Positions 43,680-52,845 of a DNA stretch of 64,000 bases are shown one piece after another. Every line of letters starts with the position of its first letter. Position 1 is the first letter of the stretch. The stretch is from Hypericibacter sp049323455 (GTDB taxonomy: Bacteria; Pseudomonadota; Alphaproteobacteria; Dongiales; Dongiaceae), in contig JBMONF010000035.1 of the NCBI GenBank assembly GCA_049323455.1, positions 1 to 64,000 of the forward strand, read 5' to 3'. The notes below the pieces were generated by a model. It saw only the letters and a list, made by a program, of their open reading frames with translations, did no database searches and was not told the origin of the DNA. Made by a program: the position numbers and the translations under genes.

Positions 43680-44804
43680 ATGGCGAGCGAAGTGGAACTG
43701 GAGGGGGTCACCAAGTTTTTCGGCGACTTCAAGGCGGTCGACGATGTCTCCCTCCATGTGAAGGCGGGCGCGTTCGTTTCCCTGCTGGGCTCCTCGGGTG
43801 CCGGCAAATCGACGGTCCTGCGCATGATCGGCGGCTTCGAGCTTCCGGACGAGGGCAGCATCCGCATCGGCGGCAAGGACGTGACGGATCTCCCTCCCTA
43901 CCGACGCGACGTCAATACCGTGTTCCAGAACTATGCTCTCTTTCCGCACATGACGGTCGCGGAGAACGTCGCCTACGGATTGCGTCAAGATGGCGTGCCT
44001 CGCGGCGAGCGCACGGGCCGCGTCCGCGAGGCGCTCGAGATGGTGCAGATGCTCGGGCTCGCCCATCGCAAACCGTCGCAGCTCTCGGGCGGCCAACAGC
44101 AGCGGGTGGCGTTGGCGCGGGCGCTGGTGAAGCGGCCCTCCGTGCTGTTGCTCGACGAGCCGCTGGGAGCGCTCGATCGCAAGCTGCGCCAGCAGATGCA
44201 GGTGGAGCTCAAGCTGCTTCAGCATCAGCTCGGCCTGACCTTCATCTTCGTCACGCACGACCAGGAGGAAGCCCTGGCCATGTCGGACACCATTGCGGTC
44301 ATGCGCGACGGCCGCATCGATCAGATGGGCACGCCGACCGAGCTTTACGATCGTCCGCGGACGGCGTTCGTGGCGAGCTTCATCGGCTCGCAGAATTTCT
44401 TTCCCGGACGGATCGAGGCGGGCGGACGGCTGGCTGCCGATGGCGGAGTGCTGATCGATGGCGCCCGCGTTGCCGAGGGGGCGGTGCCGGGCGAGCGCGG
44501 GCTTGGCGCCGTCAGGCCCGAGAACGTGAAACTGTCGGCTGCCGAACCGCCCGAGGCATGCAACAGGGTGCGCGGCCGCGTGGTTGCGGTCGTCATGTTG
44601 GGCGACATGGTCGAATATGTTCTCCGCCTGCCCGGCGGCGAGGAGCTCTTCAGTCGGCGGCCGCGAAACGCGGGAGAACTGCCGGATCAGGGGCAGGAGA
44701 TCTGGGCCCATTGGCCGCGCGGGCACGCCACCATCTTTCCCTTCGAGGCGATGGCGGCCCGCGAGAGCGGTCTGGGCCGGCAGGAGAGCAGGCAGGATGT
44801 CTGA
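43680..44804 (+). CDS. Polyamine-type ABC transporter ATP-binding protein
   Basis: A 374-residue ATPase of the PotA/FbpC type: Walker A GSSGAGKS (about residue 37), Q-loop FQNYALFPHMTV, signature LSGGQQQR, Walker B VLLLDEPLGALD, switch His in VTHDQEEA, and a C-terminal TOBE regulatory domain (about 280-370). I use the ATG at 43680 because it yields the usual N-terminus (MASEVELEGVTKFFG); an in-frame ATG at 43662 exists. The end overlaps the permease start by 8 bases. Confidence 0.9.
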   Translation: MASEVELEGVTKFFGDFKAVDDVSLHVKAGAFVSLLGSSGAGKSTVLRMIGGFELPDEGSIRIGGKDVTDLPPYRRDVNTVFQNYALFPHMTVAENVAYGLRQDGVPRGERTGRVREALEMVQMLGLAHRKPSQLSGGQQQRVALARALVKRPSVLLLDEPLGALDRKLRQQMQVELKLLQHQLGLTFIFVTHDQEEALAMSDTIAVMRDGRIDQMGTPTELYDRPRTAFVASFIGSQNFFPGRIEAGGRLAADGGVLIDGARVAEGAVPGERGLGAVRPENVKLSAAEPPEACNRVRGRVVAVVMLGDMVEYVLRLPGGEELFSRRPRNAGELPDQGQEIWAHWPRGHATIFPFEAMAARESGLGRQESRQDV

Positions 44805-45762
44805 GCAGGGGCTCGCGATCGGAGGCGCAGGCGGCCCCTGTGCTCGCCGGGGAAGCGTCGGCGCTCGGCGCCACCGGCGCGGCCGGCTGCTGCCGCGATG
44901 GTACATGGCGTGGCCGGCACTGCTGTGGTGGGGGTTCTTCTTCGTCATTCCGCTGGCCTGGATCGCCTATTACAGCCTTGGCATAAAGCCGGCGGACCTG
45001 TCGCAGGGCGCGGTGTCGCTCGCCGAGCTGTCGTTTGCGAATTACGTCACGGCCACCTCCGAGATCTTCCTCAAGGTTTTCTGGATCACCGTGCGCACGG
45101 GCGGGCTTGGCACCCTGGCTTGCGCGCTGGTCGGGTTCCCGGTGGCTTATGCGCTCGCCAATTACGTTTCGCCGCGCTGGCGTGCGGTCCTGCTGTTCTT
45201 GCTGGTCCTGCCCTATTGGACCAGCTTCCTGCTGCGCACTTTCGCGTGGCGCATCGTGCTGGCCCCGGAGGGCACGCTGTCGGGCGCGCTGCAGGCGCTG
45301 GGTCTCCTGAACCATCCGCTCGGGATGCTGGACACGAACGCGGCCGTTCAGCTCGGCATCATCTATAACTACCTGCCGCTCATGATCCTGCCGATGTTCG
45401 TGGCGCTGGACCGCATCGATCCCGCGCTGTCCAAGGCGAGCATGGACCTCGGCGCGGGGCCGGTGGCGACGTTCTTCTCCGTCACCGTGCCGCTGGCGGC
45501 CCCCGGGATTCTCGGCGGCTTGCTGCTGACCTTCATCCTGGCGACGGGCGACTATGTCGTCCCGGCGATCCTCGGCGGCGCAAGGGGTCTGATGGTCGGA
45601 AACCTGGTGGCGACGCAGATTCTCGCGTCCCAGAATCTCCCGCTCGGGTCGGCGATGGCGATCATGCTGATCGGCATGCTGGCCCTCGTGGTGGTCGCCG
45701 CCGGGGCGACGCTGATGGGCATCCGCGCAGCGCTGCGGCTGCTGCGCGGCCCGGCAATCTGA
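44797..45762 (+). CDS. Polyamine-type ABC transporter permease (PotB-like)
   Basis: A 321-residue inner-membrane protein with six predicted helices and a basic cytoplasmic N-terminus. The EAA-like loop appears as ASMDLGAGPVATFFSVTVPLAAPGI (about residues 220-245), which contacts the ATPase. Starts with an ATG preceded by AGGCAGG and overlaps the ATPase gene; pairs with the next permease to form the channel. Confidence 0.9.
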   Translation: MSEQGLAIGGAGGPCARRGSVGARRHRRGRLLPRWYMAWPALLWWGFFFVIPLAWIAYYSLGIKPADLSQGAVSLAELSFANYVTATSEIFLKVFWITVRTGGLGTLACALVGFPVAYALANYVSPRWRAVLLFLLVLPYWTSFLLRTFAWRIVLAPEGTLSGALQALGLLNHPLGMLDTNAAVQLGIIYNYLPLMILPMFVALDRIDPALSKASMDLGAGPVATFFSVTVPLAAPGILGGLLLTFILATGDYVVPAILGGARGLMVGNLVATQILASQNLPLGSAMAIMLIGMLALVVVAAGATLMGIRAALRLLRGPAI

Positions 45763-45772
45763 GGCAGCGACC

Positions 45773-46618
45773 GTGATCGAGAAGAAACGGGGGACGCGAC
45801 GAAGGACGGCTCCGGCCATGGGTCGAATGGCGATGCTCGTCTGGATGGCGCTGGTGTTCGCGTTTCTGTTCCTGCCGATTTTCGTGGTCGTGCTCTACTC
45901 CTTCAATGGCGGACGAAATCTCTACATTTGGACCGAGTTCTCGCCCTATTGGTATGCGGCAGCGCTCGACAATCCGCGCGTCTTGAACGTGCTTGCCGTC
46001 TCCTTGAAGGCAGCCCTGATCAACGCCGCCATTGCGGTTTCGCTGGGCGTGCCGGCCGGCATCGCGCTGGCTCGCCGAAAGGGCAGGTGGACGGGCCCGT
46101 TCCTCGCACTTCTCTTCGTGATCCTGGGCACGCCGGAGCTGGTTTCGGCGATCGGCCAGATGATCTGGTTCGACCGGATCGGGCTCTATAACGGCCTGCT
46201 GCGGCTTTCGATTGGACACTCTCTCTTCAATATCGCGGTCGTCATCCTGATCGTCCGCGCCCGGGCCGAGGGGCTGAACGAAGCGCTGGAGGAGGCGGCC
46301 GCGGACCTCGGCGCATTGCCCTGGCGCAGCTTCCTCGAGATCACCCTGCCCCTGATGTTCCCGGCGGTGTTGGCGAGCCTGCTGCTGTCCTTCACCTTCT
46401 CCTTCGACGACGTGATCATCTCGCTCTTCGTGCAACGGCCGGGCACGTCGACGCTGCCGATCCACATCCTGTCCTCCTTCAAGCCCGGTCTGAAGGGCGA
46501 CGTGGCGGCCGTTGTGGTGATGACCCTGGTCGTGAGCCTCGCCGGCGTTCTGACGGCCGCCCTGCTCCTGATGAAGGGCGATCGGCGCGGCCGGGCGCTG
46601 GGCGGCGTGCTCGATTAG
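45773..46618 (+). CDS. Polyamine-type ABC transporter permease (PotC-like)
   Basis: A 281-residue inner-membrane protein with six helices and an EAA-like loop (EEAAADLGALPWRSFLEITLPLMFPAV, about residues 175-200). It has the PotC-type first helix ending VVLYSFNGGRN. The start is the GTG at 45773, with a GAGGC upstream; an internal ATG at 45818 is the alternative. It completes the transporter and ends 28 bases before the convergent second amidase. Confidence 0.9.
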   Translation: MIEKKRGTRRRTAPAMGRMAMLVWMALVFAFLFLPIFVVVLYSFNGGRNLYIWTEFSPYWYAAALDNPRVLNVLAVSLKAALINAAIAVSLGVPAGIALARRKGRWTGPFLALLFVILGTPELVSAIGQMIWFDRIGLYNGLLRLSIGHSLFNIAVVILIVRARAEGLNEALEEAAADLGALPWRSFLEITLPLMFPAVLASLLLSFTFSFDDVIISLFVQRPGTSTLPIHILSSFKPGLKGDVAAVVVMTLVVSLAGVLTAALLLMKGDRRGRALGGVLD

Positions 46619-46646
46619 CGCGGATCGGAGCGTTGCCGCTGCGACG

Positions 46647-48059
46647 TCAGATCGGCGGGCGCCGGGAGCGCCAGCCCAGCGCCTCCTCGAGCGCAGCCCC
46701 GATGCGCAAGACCATGGCGTCGTCATAGCGCCTTCCGACGATCTGCAGCCCCGTGGGCAGCCCGGCTCGCGTGAATCCGGACGGCACCGAGAGCGCCGGG
46801 CACTGCCCGATCATGTTGAAGGGAAAGGTCATCTCGAAGTGGCGAAAGCGGCCCCGCTCGTCGTCCTGGCCGAACTCGGCTTCGGTCACGCCGATGGGAA
46901 GAGCGGGCAAGGCCGTGGTCGGGCAGATCAGGGCGTCATAGCGGGCGAAGAACGGCGCGATCTGCTGCCATTGCTCGGTGCGGACGAAGTCCGCTCTCTT
47001 GAAATCCGTGGCGCTTGCGCGCCGACCGCGCTCGATGGCCGCCACGACATTGGGGTCCATGCGGTCGAAGAAGGAGTCCGCCCGGTCTCCCGCCAGGAGC
47101 GCCGTATAGACATCCCAGTGCAGCCACCCGGCTTCGGTGATCTTGCGCCGCCAGGGCAAGGCGACTTCTTCGACCGCGGCGCCGAGCTGGCGCAGGCGAT
47201 CGACGGTGCGAACGGTGTTGGCAGCCACCTCCGGATCGACGGCGTAATAGCCGAGGTCGGGGCTGAAGGCGAGGCGCAGCCCGCGGAGGTCGCGCGACGG
47301 CTCGAGCGGTACGTCCGGCAGGGGCGGCAAGGACGAGGCGTCCCGGTCATCGGGTCCCTGCGCCGCATTCAGGAACAGGGCGGCATCGCCGACGGTGCGC
47401 GCCAAGGGGCCGAAATGGCAGAAGCTGTCGAACTGGCTCGGCAGGATATCGAAGGGGATCCGGCCGAAACTGGGCTTGAGCCCGACGAGACCGCAAAAGG
47501 AGGCCGGCAGACGAACCGAGCCGCCCATGTCGCATCCCTCGGCCAAGGGCAGGCAGCCGCTTGCCACGGCGGCGGCAGACCCGCCCGACGAGCCGCCCGG
47601 CGTGTGTGCCGGGTTCCAGGGATTGCGCGTGACGCCCCATAGCGGCGTCTCGGTGATGAAGGAGTAGGCCAGCTCCGACGTCGTCGTCTTGCCGACCATG
47701 ATCGCGCCTTCGCCGAGCAAGCGGTCGACGATGGCGGCATTGCGATCGGGCACCCAGTGCTCGAACAGGCGCGAGCCCAAGGTGGTGCGCTTGCCCCGAA
47801 CCGGCGTCATGTCCTTGAAGGCGATGGGAACGCCATGAAGCCGACCGAGGCGGTCCCCGCGGGCGACCGCCGCGTCGGCCTCCCGTGCCGCCGCGAGGGC
47901 TTCCTCGGCATAAACGAAGCAGAAGCCATTGAGCTTGCCGTTGACTTCCTCGATGCGCGCCAGGGCGTTGGTTACGACCTCGACCGAAGACAGCTTTCTT
48001 GCGCGGATCGCATCGGCCATGGCCTGGGCCGATAGGTAACAGAGTTCCAAGTCCGTCAT
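46647..48059 (-). CDS. Amidase signature-family hydrolase (second in cluster)
   Basis: A 470-residue amidase: catalytic lysine in GVPIAFKDMTPV, signature GGSSGGSAAAVASGCLPLAEGCDMGGSVRLPAS with both active serines, and IGQCPALSVPSG near the C-terminus. It clearly differs from the amidase at 40738 and need not share its substrate. GGAGG seven bases before the ATG at 48059 sets the start. It is convergent with the transporter genes and bounds the catabolic cluster on the right. Confidence 0.9.
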   Translation of the reverse strand: MTDLELCYLSAQAMADAIRARKLSSVEVVTNALARIEEVNGKLNGFCFVYAEEALAAAREADAAVARGDRLGRLHGVPIAFKDMTPVRGKRTTLGSRLFEHWVPDRNAAIVDRLLGEGAIMVGKTTTSELAYSFITETPLWGVTRNPWNPAHTPGGSSGGSAAAVASGCLPLAEGCDMGGSVRLPASFCGLVGLKPSFGRIPFDILPSQFDSFCHFGPLARTVGDAALFLNAAQGPDDRDASSLPPLPDVPLEPSRDLRGLRLAFSPDLGYYAVDPEVAANTVRTVDRLRQLGAAVEEVALPWRRKITEAGWLHWDVYTALLAGDRADSFFDRMDPNVVAAIERGRRASATDFKRADFVRTEQWQQIAPFFARYDALICPTTALPALPIGVTEAEFGQDDERGRFRHFEMTFPFNMIGQCPALSVPSGFTRAGLPTGLQIVGRRYDDAMVLRIGAALEEALGWRSRRPPI

Positions 48060-48270
48060 GTGCACCTCCGAGCCGAGGCGAGTTTGCCAACCGGCGCCGC
48101 TCCATGCCAGGGCTCTCGATCCGCGCCGGCCAACAATGCCCCGGCCATGAACAGAGAGGCAAAGCGGTGGTGCTTGCGACGGAATCTCCGTAAGCGATGT
48201 TCCCGGGCCCTTGTAGAATCCGAGCATCTGCCCGTCTTGTAGTCTGCCCGAGGATGTTCCTGGACGGTAC

Positions 48271-48300
48271 AGGACGTCCTTAAGGACGTACTTAAGGACG
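48271..48300. repeat. 12-bp tandem repeat and palindrome in the IS66 leader
   Basis: AGGACGTCCTTA, AGGACGTACTTA and a third partial AGGACG follow one another; the first junction also forms the perfect palindrome CGTCCTTAAGGACG (48275-48288). It lies just before the tnpA start and may bind the transposase or affect its expression. Confidence 0.5.
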
Positions 48301-48301
48301 G

Positions 48302-48729
48302 GTGGCAGATGCGGGCGAGGTCTTGATCGGGCCGGAACGTCGGCGCCGGTGGAGCGAGGGCGAGAAGGCGCGGATCATCGAAGAATCTCTTCGGCCAAGT
48401 GCCCAGGTTACCGATATCGCGCGCCGCCATGGCGTCAGCCGAGCCCTGCTTTACTCGTGGCGCCGTGCGGCGCGCTGCGCACCGGTTTCTCCTGTCGTAC
48501 CACCCGCACCGGAGTTCGTGCCAGTCCTGCTGTCAGCACCGGAAGAGCCGCAGAGCGCGAGCGCACCCGCCGAGACCGCCGCTCCGGACCGCCGATCACG
48601 ACGCTCGGCCAAACGGCGGGCGGCAGTGGCGAGATCGAAGTGGTCGTGCCCGGCGGCGCTCGCCTGACCTTGCGTGGCCGGGTCGAGGCGACGGCGCTGC
48701 GGGCGGTGCTGGCCGCACTCAAGGCATGA
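48302..48729 (+). pseudogene. tnpA: IS66 TnpA (first accessory protein), frameshifted
   Basis: The first part (GTG at 48302: MADAGEVLIGPERRRRWSEGEKARIIE, with the helix-turn-helix ARRHGVSRALLYSWRR) is in one frame and the end (GEIEVVVPGGARLTLRGRVEATALRAVLAAL) in another. The shift lies near 48580-48605 and fits a single-base deletion. In intact IS66 elements the two parts form one protein of about 140 residues. The stop overlaps the tnpB start as ATGA, as usual for the family. Confidence 0.8.
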
Positions 48730-49078
48730 TCGCGGTCTCGAGCGGGCTGAAGGTCCTGATCGCCACCAGCCGGTCGACTTCCGCAAGGGCATGGATGGCT
48801 TGGCCGCGCTGGTAAAGGCTCATCCAGGCACCGATCCGTTCTCGGGCACAGTCTTCGTGTTCCGCGCCAAGCGCGCCAACCGGATCAAGCTGATCGTCTG
48901 GGACGGCACAGGACCGTGCCTGTTCGCCAGGCGGCGGGAGGAAGGCACGTTCCGCTGGCCGAAGATAGAGGACGGCATCATGCGCCTGACGCCTGCGCAG
49001 CTCTCGGCTCTGACCGAAGGGCTCGACTGGACACGCGTGCGCGATGCCGGAGTGCGCGCACCAACCGCCGTGCTGTAA
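48726..49078 (+). pseudogene. tnpB: IS66 TnpB (Orf2), frameshifted by a 1-base deletion
   Basis: Starts MIAVSSGLKVLIAT and should continue QPVDFRKGMDGLAALV; instead the frame breaks near 48767, where ACCAGCC stands in place of the expected ACCCAGCC. After one lost C the rest (VDFRKGMDGLAAL, FRAKRANRIKLIVWDGTG, FRWPKIEDGIMRLTPAQL) is in the other frame. Intact IS66 Orf2 is about 115 residues. Confidence 0.85.
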
Positions 49079-49079
49079 A

Positions 49080-49448
49080 GACCAGGCGCAAATCTGCGCC
49101 GCGATCGTCGAGGATCTGTTCGAGGCAATCGTCGCTCTCTCCTCCAAATCAACGATGCGCCAGATCATCGCGACCTTCAATGAGAAGGGCCACTTCATCG
49201 GGGTCGTTGATTTGCGCATCGAGAAAAATCGCGATTCGATTCTGCGCGATATGCGGGACCTAAGCGCACGGCTTGCGGTCCGCGACATTCCGGCAGCGGT
49301 CGCAAACCTACGGCGTCAGCTCGAGAAAAAGAATGCTCGCATGAGTGATCTGGCGAAGGCCAGCCTGGCGGAGGCATATCCGACTTGGCGCTTGCCGAGC
49401 GGCATAGTCGGAGGAAGTCGATCGAGACAGGTCAGCCGGCCCGGTTGA
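49080..49448 (+). pseudogene. Possible fragment of a GntR/FCD-type regulator
   Basis: A frame with no proper start that runs on from inside tnpB. The stretch VEDLFEAIVALSSKSTMRQI, then SILRDMRDLSARLAVRDIPAAVANLRRQLEKK resembles the last helices of an FCD effector domain. Without the DNA-binding part it would be a broken gene carried into the IS element. An ATG at 49155 could start a 97-residue peptide, but no ribosome-binding site supports it. Confidence 0.3.
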
Positions 49449-49589
49449 GCGACACAGAACGGCACTGGCAGCCGTCGCACGACACCTTGGATCCCGGGAA
49501 TCGATTGCAACTCCGCGTCGTTTGCCGGCTGTGACAGGAGTCACGACCTGCGCACGGGAAAACCTCTGCCTTCGCACCGTTCGTGCGAC

Positions 49590-49982
49590 CTACTCCTCAA
49601 AGCGATCCGTGGCGTCACGATCGCGGTCGTATCGTCTCGTGAGCGGAAACGGCGGCAACCAGGACTCGCGACGGACGGTCCAGAGTTCGTAGGTCGGCCT
49701 CAGTTGGTCAGGGGCATCCAGGGATCCCAGGTTCACTTCGATTTCGCCTGCGCTGCGTGAGAAAACGGACGAGCCGCAGCGGGGACAGAAAAACCGCCCG
49801 GCGTAGTCGCGTGTTTCGCCATCGATCGTCACCGCATCCTGAGGGAACACCGCGGAAGCGTGAAAAAGGGCCCCATGATGCTTGCGGCAGTCGAGACAGT
49901 GACAAAGGCCGACCCGGTATGGGCGTCCCGACGCCACAATTCGGACGTTGCCGCACAGGCAGCCGCCGGTGAAGCGGTCCAT
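49590..49982 (-). CDS. GFA-family (CENP-V fold) zinc protein
   Basis: A 130-residue protein with the glutathione-dependent formaldehyde-activating (Gfa) pattern of zinc cysteines: GGCLCGNVR (residues 7-15), CHCLDCRK (about 27-34) and FFCPRCGSSVF (about 64-74). Family members bind S-hydroxymethylglutathione or unrelated thiol adducts; many are of unknown function. GGAGGAG upstream of the ATG at 49982 marks a complete gene. It is intact although both flanks belong to a decayed IS66 element, and runs opposite to the transposase genes. Confidence 0.88.
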   Translation of the reverse strand: MDRFTGGCLCGNVRIVASGRPYRVGLCHCLDCRKHHGALFHASAVFPQDAVTIDGETRDYAGRFFCPRCGSSVFSRSAGEIEVNLGSLDAPDQLRPTYELWTVRRESWLPPFPLTRRYDRDRDATDRFEE

Positions 49983-50235
49983 GCTGCGTCTCCTCCAAAA
50001 TCAAGCGGCCGGAATGTTTATAACGAACAGCATTGTCATTTCAACTGACGCGCCGGCAGTCCGACCTCATCCGCGAGTGCATCGAACGCCGCGGCGGCGA
50101 CGCCTCAAAGGTGCGGGGCGAGTGCCTTTCAGGCGCCGTCGAGTAGCAGAGGATAGCCTGAGGCGGACTGACTCGCTGCTGCTTCGGTTGCGCCGTTGGC
50201 CTTGGTGATCGATGCGAGGCGGGTAGAATCCCTGC

Positions 50236-50841
50236 GTGATTTCCGACGCCGACACGCTCCCCACCGATCCAGATGCCTTGCGCGCACTGCTGCTGGCTGA
50301 ACGCGCGCGGCATGCGGAAGCGATCGCCCAGGCCGGGAATGCGCCGATCGCCAGCAAGGCGCTCGCGCGCATCGCCGCCATCTATGCCGTCGAAGCCGGG
50401 ATCCGTGGCCAAGAGGCCGAGGCACGTCATGCTGCCCGGTCGCAGCGAACGAAGCCGCTCGTCGAAGGGCTCAAGACTTGGCTGGAGGCCCAGCTCGCTG
50501 CCGTCTCACGGAAGAGCACGGTCGCCGAAGCGATCCGCTATGGCCTCGGTCGCCGGGAGGGCCTGGTTCGCTTCCTCGATGATGGCCGGATCGAGATCGA
50601 TTCCAGCATCGTTGAACGCACCATCAAGCCGATCGCCCTCAATCGCAAGAATGCGTTCTTCGCTGGATCGGACGGCGGCGGCGAGCGCTGGGCCACCCTC
50701 GCCTCGTTGATCGAGACTGCAAAATTGAACGGCATCGATCCCCAGGCCTATCTCGCCGACATCCTCGCACGTATTGCCAACGATCACCCGATCAACCGGA
50801 TCCGCGAGCTCCTGCCCTGGGCCTGGGCCGCGAACCGCTGA
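50236..50841 (+). pseudogene. tnpC: IS66 transposase TnpC with large in-frame internal deletion
   Basis: 201 residues instead of about 510-550. The first 33 residues (GTG start, DADTLPTDPDALRALLLAERARHAEAIAQ region) match the normal N-terminus, then the frame jumps directly to the C-terminal third (IASKALARIAAIYAVEAGIRGQ, EIDSSIVERTIKPIALNRKNAFFAGSDGGGERWA, LLPWAWAANR). About 300 residues including most of the catalytic core are missing, so it cannot be an active transposase. Confidence 0.85.
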
Positions 50842-50867
50842 GCTCACAGGGCCGCGCCATCGCTTGC

Positions 50868-51185
50868 GGATCGACAGCCGAAGCGGACGGCGCGCGCCAG
50901 TGCGCCGCGCCAGCTCGCGGCGAGGAATCGCGGGGAGATCGCTTGCCGCTCCTTGTCGCTGGTTCCAAGCGACAAGATCGATTCTCTCTCGCACGATCGC
51001 TCGGCAAGATTTCCGGAGAGGCGCTCGCGCCACTGATGTGTATCGGCCCGCTATCCTGGGCGGGACCTCCGAAACCGCGAAGCGCTCCCGCCAGCATGTG
51101 TGGACGCTCGCGGGTGGACCTTTTGCGGTCCTCCGCGCGGCGGGATCGGCGTTTTCCTAACGTATTGAAATAGTTAGCGGGAGAT
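50868..51185. other. Gap between IS66 remnant and tRNA-Gln
   Basis: 318 bases with no recognisable gene, repeat or motif. An ATTGAAATAGTTA patch just before the tRNA (51160-51178) is AT-rich; since the tRNA runs leftward this is its 3' flank, and no clear terminator hairpin is seen. Confidence 0.35.
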
Positions 51186-51259
51186 TGGCTGGGGGACTAG
51201 GATTCGAACCTAGACTGGCGGAGTCAGAGTCCGCTGTCCTACCGTTAGACGATCCCCCA
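51186..51259 (-). tRNA. tRNA-Gln (anticodon CTG)
   Basis: Read on the minus strand, the acceptor arms TGGGGGA/TCCCCCA pair, the D-loop contains AACGGTAGGA, the anticodon stem GCGGA/TCCGC encloses CTCTGAC with anticodon CTG at the centre, and the T-arm contains GGTTCGAATCC. A discriminator G and an encoded CCA (51186-51188) complete it. Anticodon CTG decodes CAG (glutamine). Confidence 0.95.
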
Positions 51260-51567
51260 GCTATGATCCTGATTTTACAGCACTTTTCAAATCTTACAAC
51301 GGGTCGCGACGGCGCTTGGTCGCGTTCCGTTTTTGGTCCAGAGCCGGGCCCGGAGCGGCGCTTGTAGACCAGCGCCGCGGCCGGCGTCAACCGCGATGTG
51401 TCATGGCGAAACCCGCCCGCGGACGCGGCAAGGATCGGCCCTGGCTGCCCGATATCTTCGAGACTGTCGGTGTCCTCTGCCAGCTCCTCGGCGACAGGCC
51501 GGCTCATCCCCGATCTCTTGATCCGCGCGCCATCGCGTCGAGGCCTGCACCGGCCCTGCCGCTCGGC
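51260..51567. other. Gap right of tRNA-Gln
   Basis: 308 bases that must contain the tRNA promoter (51260-51300, AT-richer: ATCCTGATTTTACAGCACTTTTCAAATCTTACAAC-like composition in short stretches) and then lead to the 3' end of the amidohydrolase gene. No further gene recognised. Confidence 0.35.
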
Positions 51568-52845
51568 TCAGGCCGGCTTGGTGAAATCGACCGTCGCGCG
51601 CTCGTGGCCGAGGCTGAGGGTGGCTTCGACCGGCGACGTCTCGGCGATGACCTGGCCGCGGCGCACCACCACGAGCCGCGCCGGCCTGAGGCGCAGCGCC
51701 TCGATCGGATCGGCGGCCTGCAGCAGCACGAAATCGGCCTTCGAGCCCGGCTCGAGGCCGTATCCCTCGAGCCCCAAGGCCTTGGCCGCGTTCACGGTCA
51801 CGGCGTCGAAGCAGCGCCGCATCTCGGCGACGCCGGTCATCTGCCCGACATGGAGCCCCATGCTCGCGACCTCGAGCATGTCGTGGCTGCCGAGCGGGTA
51901 CCAGGGATCGACCGCGCAATCGTGCCCCATCGCGACATTGACACCCGCCGCCATCAGTTCCTTGACGCGCGTCAGGCCGCGCCGCTTGGGATAGCTGTCC
52001 TGCCGGCCCTGCAGCGTGATGTTGATGAGCGGGTTGGCGACGACATGGAGAGCGGCCTCGCGCATGAGCGCGATCAGCTTGGTCGCGTAGTAGTTGTCCA
52101 TGGAGTGCATGGAGGTGACATGGGAGGCGGTGACGCGGCCCTGGAGCCCCAGCCGCACCGTCTCGGCGGCCAGCGTCTCGACATGGCGGGAGAGCGGGTC
52201 GTCGCTCTCGTCGCAATGCATGTCGATGCGCAGGCCCCGTTCGGCCGCGATCTCCGCCAGCGCTCGCACCGAGAGCGCGCCGTCGGCCATGGTGCGCTCG
52301 AAATGCGGGATGCCGCCCACGACCTCCACGCCCTTGTCGAGGGCGCGCAGCAGATTCTCCCGCGCGCGCGGATAGCGGAAGAATCCGTCCTGCGGAAAAG
52401 CGACGAGCTGGATGTCGATCCAGGGCGCCATCTCGCGCTTGACCTCGAGCAGCGCATCCACCGCCGACAGCCGGTCGTCCGAGATGTCGACATGGCTGCG
52501 GATGGCGAGATTGCCGCGCGCGATCGACCAGCGGCAGAAAGCGAGCGCCCGGCGCTTGATCTCCTCGACCGTGAGATGCGGCTTGAGCTCGGCCCAGAGC
52601 CTGATGCCCTCGAGCAGGGTGCCGCTCTCGTTGCGCCGATCGCCTGTGAGGGTCAGCACCGAATCGAGATGGAAATGGGCGTCGACGAAAGGCGGCGTCG
52701 CGAGCCGGCCCGCGGCGTCGATCTCGCGTCGGGCCGCGGCCTCGATCGCCGGACCGACCTCGGCGATGCGTCCCCCTTCGACGGCGATGTCGACGCCGCG
52801 CCGTCCGTCGGGCAGGTTGGCCTTGCGCAGGATCAGATCGAGCAT
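51568..52845 (-). CDS. Cytosine deaminase-like amidohydrolase
   Basis: A 425-residue metal-dependent hydrolase of the CodA type. Metal ligands in DAHFHLDSVLT (HxH, about residue 60), HCDESDDP, ASHVTSMHSM and GHDCAVDPWYPLG. It would deaminate cytosine to uracil or act on a related ring compound. The ATG at 52845 overlaps the stop of the permease gene (TGATG), making it the last gene of the leftward transport operon; its product would feed the reductive uracil pathway encoded to the right. Confidence 0.85.
   Translation of the reverse strand: MLDLILRKANLPDGRRGVDIAVEGGRIAEVGPAIEAAARREIDAAGRLATPPFVDAHFHLDSVLTLTGDRRNESGTLLEGIRLWAELKPHLTVEEIKRRALAFCRWSIARGNLAIRSHVDISDDRLSAVDALLEVKREMAPWIDIQLVAFPQDGFFRYPRARENLLRALDKGVEVVGGIPHFERTMADGALSVRALAEIAAERGLRIDMHCDESDDPLSRHVETLAAETVRLGLQGRVTASHVTSMHSMDNYYATKLIALMREAALHVVANPLINITLQGRQDSYPKRRGLTRVKELMAAGVNVAMGHDCAVDPWYPLGSHDMLEVASMGLHVGQMTGVAEMRRCFDAVTVNAAKALGLEGYGLEPGSKADFVLLQAADPIEALRLRPARLVVVRRGQVIAETSPVEATLSLGHERATVDFTKPA

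Larger units (their letters stand above)
48190..50867 (+). mobile_element. Decayed IS66-family insertion element
   Basis: Bounded on the left by GTAAGCGATG, the typical IS66 terminal sequence, and on the right by its imperfect inverted copy (ATCGCTTGC ending at 50867, nine of ten bases). Inside are tnpA and tnpB, each with a frameshift, and a tnpC that lost its middle. Between tnpB and tnpC there is 1.1 kb with a GFA-family gene and a possible regulator fragment. The eight bases flanking each end do not match, so no target duplication remains. Confidence 0.7.

Noticed and set aside
48302..49078. Treating tnpA and tnpB as intact genes by choosing single frames
   Set aside because: In both cases the recognisable N- and C-terminal halves lie in different frames, fitting one-base deletions.
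51186..51259. tRNA-Gln as attachment site of an integrated island
   Set aside because: No integrase gene and no second copy of the tRNA 3' end were noticed on either side.
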